From assembly GCF_003233845.1 (NCBI RefSeq), contig NZ_QKRB01000036.1, positions 222,640 to 286,639 of the forward strand: a stretch of DNA of 64,000 bases, read 5' to 3'. Below, piece by piece: positions 62,323 through 64,000 of this stretch. The DNA comes from Paenibacillus sambharensis (GTDB taxonomy: Bacteria; Bacillota; Bacilli; Paenibacillales; Paenibacillaceae). A program made the position numbers and the translations under genes. Every line of letters starts with the position of its first letter. Within the stretch, counting starts at the first letter, position 1. Under the pieces are notes generated by a model. The model saw nothing but the letters and a program-made list of their open reading frames with translations, had not been told where the DNA came from and made no database searches.

Positions 62323-62397
62323 TGGAGCGGAAGACGGGAATCGAACCCGCGACCCTCGCCTTGGCAAGGCGATGCTCTACCGCTGAGCCACTTCCGC
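62323..62397 (-). tRNA. tRNA-Gly (anticodon GCC)
   Basis: Cloverleaf with CCA encoded; the anticodon loop is TTGCCAA between TCGCC and GGCGA. It is the first gene of the operon, about 36 bases after the predicted transcription start. Confidence 0.95.
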
Positions 62398-62439
62398 TTG
62401 TGTTGCTCTCATAACGTTTTGTCAGAGGCGACAATTGAT

Positions 62440-62468
62440 AATATACCACCTCCTCAAACTAAATGCAA
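62440..62468 (-). promoter_or_regulatory. Candidate promoter of the four-tRNA operon
   Basis: On the minus strand, TTGCAT (62463-62468) and TATATT (62440-62445) are 17 bases apart and point into tRNA-Gly(GCC). Confidence 0.55.
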
Positions 62469-62522
62469 CTGTTTTTTAAAAAAAGTTTTACTTTTTCTTT
62501 TGGAGTTCTAAAAAATCCTGTA

Positions 62523-62550
62523 TTGACGCGGATTTTCCGTCTATTATAAA
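62523..62550 (+). promoter_or_regulatory. Candidate sigma-A promoter of a small RNA
   Basis: TTGACG (62523-62528) and TATAAA (62545-62550) are 16 bases apart, each one base off consensus. No protein gene lies downstream on this strand. Confidence 0.5.
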
Positions 62551-62556
62551 TTCGCT

Positions 62557-62741
62557 TTCGCTGACTCGAATTTTTAAGGAAATGATGCTGACTGGGGAAT
62601 CCTGCTCTCCCGCTAAGTCAATTGTTACCGGGACACGCTGTTGTTATACCCCTTACTCAACAAAGTTAAGGAGCAAAATCTCAATTAAGTTGAAAACTGT
62701 GTCTGTGGAATAGCCTCTTAACAAGTCTTAGAGGTCTTTTT
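62557..62741 (+). ncRNA. Candidate small RNA, about 185 nt
   Basis: A good promoter just upstream and a terminator-like hairpin at the end (CCTCT 62714-62718, AGAGG 62730-62734, then TCTTTTTA) frame a transcript without an open reading frame. Inside, GGGGA/TCCC and TCAAC/GTTGA could form hairpins. It does not resemble tmRNA or SRP RNA, and I could not fit it to the long rod of 6S RNA. The family is unknown. Confidence 0.35.
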
Positions 62742-63221
62742 ATACCTTAGACGTCATGATTGGCTTCTCAGAAGGCTTTCTATAGGCTCTGAGCGGCCTC
62801 TCCCGATATTGGGGCCCTCAGGTGCCATAACATCTCTTTAAAGCCATTTTAAGCAGCTGAGTGCAGTTTTATAAAGACGGTAAAGTAATAAGTCATGTAG
62901 GGAGTTACAAGAAATAAACCTGTGTATAACCCTGGAGTATTTTTCCGTATAACCAACGTTAGTAATAGATGAGCTGCATGATAAGCTAAACCAAAACAAA
63001 AAAACTGATAAAAAGCACCAAACTCCATGAACTTTCGGCGATTTGAGCTTTCAGGAACACAATTACAGACATGACGAAAAATTATAACGTCCCTCTTGGC
63101 AAAGGTGTAGGAGTTTACGTTCCAGAAACTCCATATCCAACTTGCAAGCTACTTAAACGAACGTAATCCTCTGTTTGTTTGCTTAATGTTGTGTAGTCCA
63201 AAATTAAACCCTTATAACAAC

Positions 63222-63251
63222 AAAAAACTCACACCCTAAAAGGTTGTGAGT
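63222..63251 (-). terminator. Terminator of the rrn-tRNA operon
   Basis: On the minus strand, ACTCACAACC pairs with GGGTGTGAGT, followed by TTTTTTG, about 14 bases past tRNA-Leu. Confidence 0.9.
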
Positions 63252-63264
63252 ACATTTGTATGTA

Positions 63265-63347
63265 TGGTGCGCGTAGAGGGACTTGAACCCCCACGGTCTC
63301 CCGCCAGATCCTAAGTCTGGTGCGTCTGCCAATTCCGCCATACGCGC
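63265..63347 (-). tRNA. tRNA-Leu (anticodon TAG)
   Basis: Class II tRNA with a long variable arm and CCA encoded; the anticodon loop is CTTAGGA. It is the last of seven tRNAs behind the 23S gene. Confidence 0.95.
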
Positions 63348-63354
63348 ATAAACA

Positions 63355-63427
63355 TGAGCCATGTAGGACTCGAACCTACGACACCCTGATTAAAAGTCAG
63401 GTGCTCTACCAACTGAGCTAATGGCTC
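63355..63427 (-). tRNA. tRNA-Lys (anticodon TTT)
   Basis: Cloverleaf; the anticodon loop is CTTTTAA between CCTGA and TCAGG. Unlike the other ten tRNAs here, the CCA end is not encoded. Confidence 0.95.
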
Positions 63428-63432
63428 AAAAA

Positions 63433-63507
63433 TGGCTGGGGATCTAGGATTCGAACCTAGGCATGACGGAGTCAAAGTCCGTTGCCTTACCGCTTGGCTA
63501 ATCCCCA
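63433..63507 (-). tRNA. tRNA-Gln (anticodon TTG)
   Basis: Cloverleaf with CCA encoded; the anticodon loop is CTTTGAC between ACGGA and TCCGT. Confidence 0.95.
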
Positions 63508-63510
63508 ACA

Positions 63511-63586
63511 TGGTGGACGCTGACGGGATCGAACCGCCGACCCTCTGCTTGTAAGGCAGATGCTCTCCCAGCTGAGCTAAGCGTCC
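63511..63586 (-). tRNA. tRNA-Val (anticodon TAC)
   Basis: Cloverleaf with CCA encoded; the anticodon loop is CTTACAA between TCTGC and GCAGA. Confidence 0.95.
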
Positions 63587-63611
63587 TTAACTAATACAAG
63601 TGAAACTGAAA

Positions 63612-63686
63612 TGGTGACCCGTAGGGGATTCGAACCCCTGTTACCTCCGTGAAAGGGAGGTGTCTTAACCCCTTGACCAACGGGCC
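63612..63686 (-). tRNA. tRNA-Glu (anticodon TTC)
   Basis: Cloverleaf with CCA encoded; the anticodon loop is CTTTCAC between CCTCC and GGAGG. Confidence 0.95.
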
Positions 63687-63693
63687 ACAAGAC

Positions 63694-63769
63694 TGGAGCT
63701 CTCAACCGGGATCGAACCGGTGACCTCATCCTTACCATGGATGCACTCTACCTACTGAGCTATGAGAGC
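63694..63769 (-). tRNA. tRNA-Thr (anticodon GGT)
   Basis: Cloverleaf with CCA encoded; the anticodon loop is ATGGTAA between CATCC and GGATG. Confidence 0.95.
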
Positions 63770-63772
63770 AAA

Positions 63773-63848
63773 TGGCTCCCCGAACAGGACTCGAACCTGT
63801 GACAACTCGATTAACAGTCGAGTGCTCTACCAACTGAGCTATCAGGGA
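63773..63848 (-). tRNA. tRNA-Asn (anticodon GTT)
   Basis: Cloverleaf with CCA encoded; the anticodon loop is CTGTTAA between CTCGA and TCGAG. It is the first tRNA after the 23S gene, about 90 bases from its end. Confidence 0.95.
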
Positions 63849-63939
63849 ACAATATAAAGTTGTTACTTTCAGGGTGTTACACCCTGAAAACCGGATGCGA
63901 ATGAAGTTGTAGAACTTAGCTGGTTTGTTTGTTCTTAAT

Positions 63940-64000
63940 AGGATAAGCCCTCGACCGATTAGTATTCGTCAGCTGCACGCATTGCTGCGCTTCCACCCCG
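63940..64000 (-). rRNA. 23S rRNA, 3' end only
   Basis: The minus strand reads GACGAATACTAATCGGTCGA followed by GGGCTTATCC, the conserved 3' end of Bacillales 23S rRNA. The gene continues beyond the window. The 90 bases between it and tRNA-Asn contain a spacer but no 5S gene. Confidence 0.93.

Larger units (their letters stand above)
62398..63221. other. Gene-free, AT-rich stretch between tRNA groups
   Basis: About 820 bases without a protein gene on either strand. The left end holds the tRNA operon promoter, and 62523-62741 holds a candidate plus-strand small RNA. From 62745 to 63220 I see nothing I can assign, apart from a few short inverted repeats such as GGCCTCTCCCGATATTGGGGCC. Confidence 0.6.

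Noticed and set aside
62745..63220. Hidden gene, riboswitch or phage attachment site in the AT-rich gap
   Set aside because: I saw no open frame with a ribosome site, no conserved riboswitch core, and no duplicated tRNA end that would mark an attachment site.

Overview
The window reads as a Paenibacillus chromosome segment. The evidence is a complete polymyxin-type lipopeptide synthetase locus, a Bacillales-style sigW-rsiW-cdaA-cdaR-glmM-glmS block with a glmS ribozyme, and the 3' end of an rrn operon followed by a tRNA array. By eye the housekeeping genes are near 50% GC and the synthetase genes nearer 58%. That is higher than I remember for P. polymyxa, so a related species is likely; this is inference.

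Layout: (1) 1-3.1 kb, plus strand: the end of a SecA-like ATPase gene cut by the window edge, then an AT-rich gene of unknown function. (2) 3.3-44.1 kb, minus strand: the operon pmxA-pmxB-pmxC-pmxD-pmxE. PmxE (modules 1-5), PmxA (modules 6-9) and PmxB (module 10 plus thioesterase) are the peptide synthetases; PmxC and PmxD are ABC exporters. Binding-pocket residues read from the A domains, together with the epimerization domains in modules 3 and 6, predict acyl-Dab-Thr-D-Dab-Dab-Dab-D-Phe-Leu(or Ile)-Dab-Dab-Thr. This is a polymyxin B-type peptide with D-Dab at position 3. Gene order is not the order of assembly, which runs PmxE, PmxA, PmxB. (3) 44.6-45.9 kb: a diaminobutyrate aminotransferase gene next to the operon, probably supplying the six Dab residues. 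(4) 46.5-50.0 kb: a carbohydrate locus with a GH88 hydrolase, a DUF2264 protein, a decayed second GH88 copy and a divergent AraC regulator with a tandem-repeat candidate operator. (5) 50.2-50.8 kb: an FMN-dependent azoreductase. (6) 51.1-58.8 kb: glmS with its ribozyme, glmM, cdaR, cdaA, rsiW and sigW, covering amino-sugar synthesis, c-di-AMP synthesis and the envelope-stress sigma factor. (7) 59.0-61.8 kb: PEP carboxylase. (8) 62-64 kb: a four-tRNA operon with its own promoter and terminator, a roughly 800-base gene-free stretch with a candidate small RNA, then seven tRNAs behind the 3' end of a 23S rRNA, with no 5S gene between.

The main system is the polymyxin locus, a known type. The points most worth a second look are the cysteine nucleophile in the PmxB thioesterase, the C-domain halves at both protein junctions, the hypervariable insert in otherwise near-identical Dab A domains, the GH88 gene remnant, an ECF-type promoter between sigW and rsiW, and the candidate small RNA at 62.56-62.74 kb. 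I saw no insertion sequences, CRISPR arrays or phage genes.
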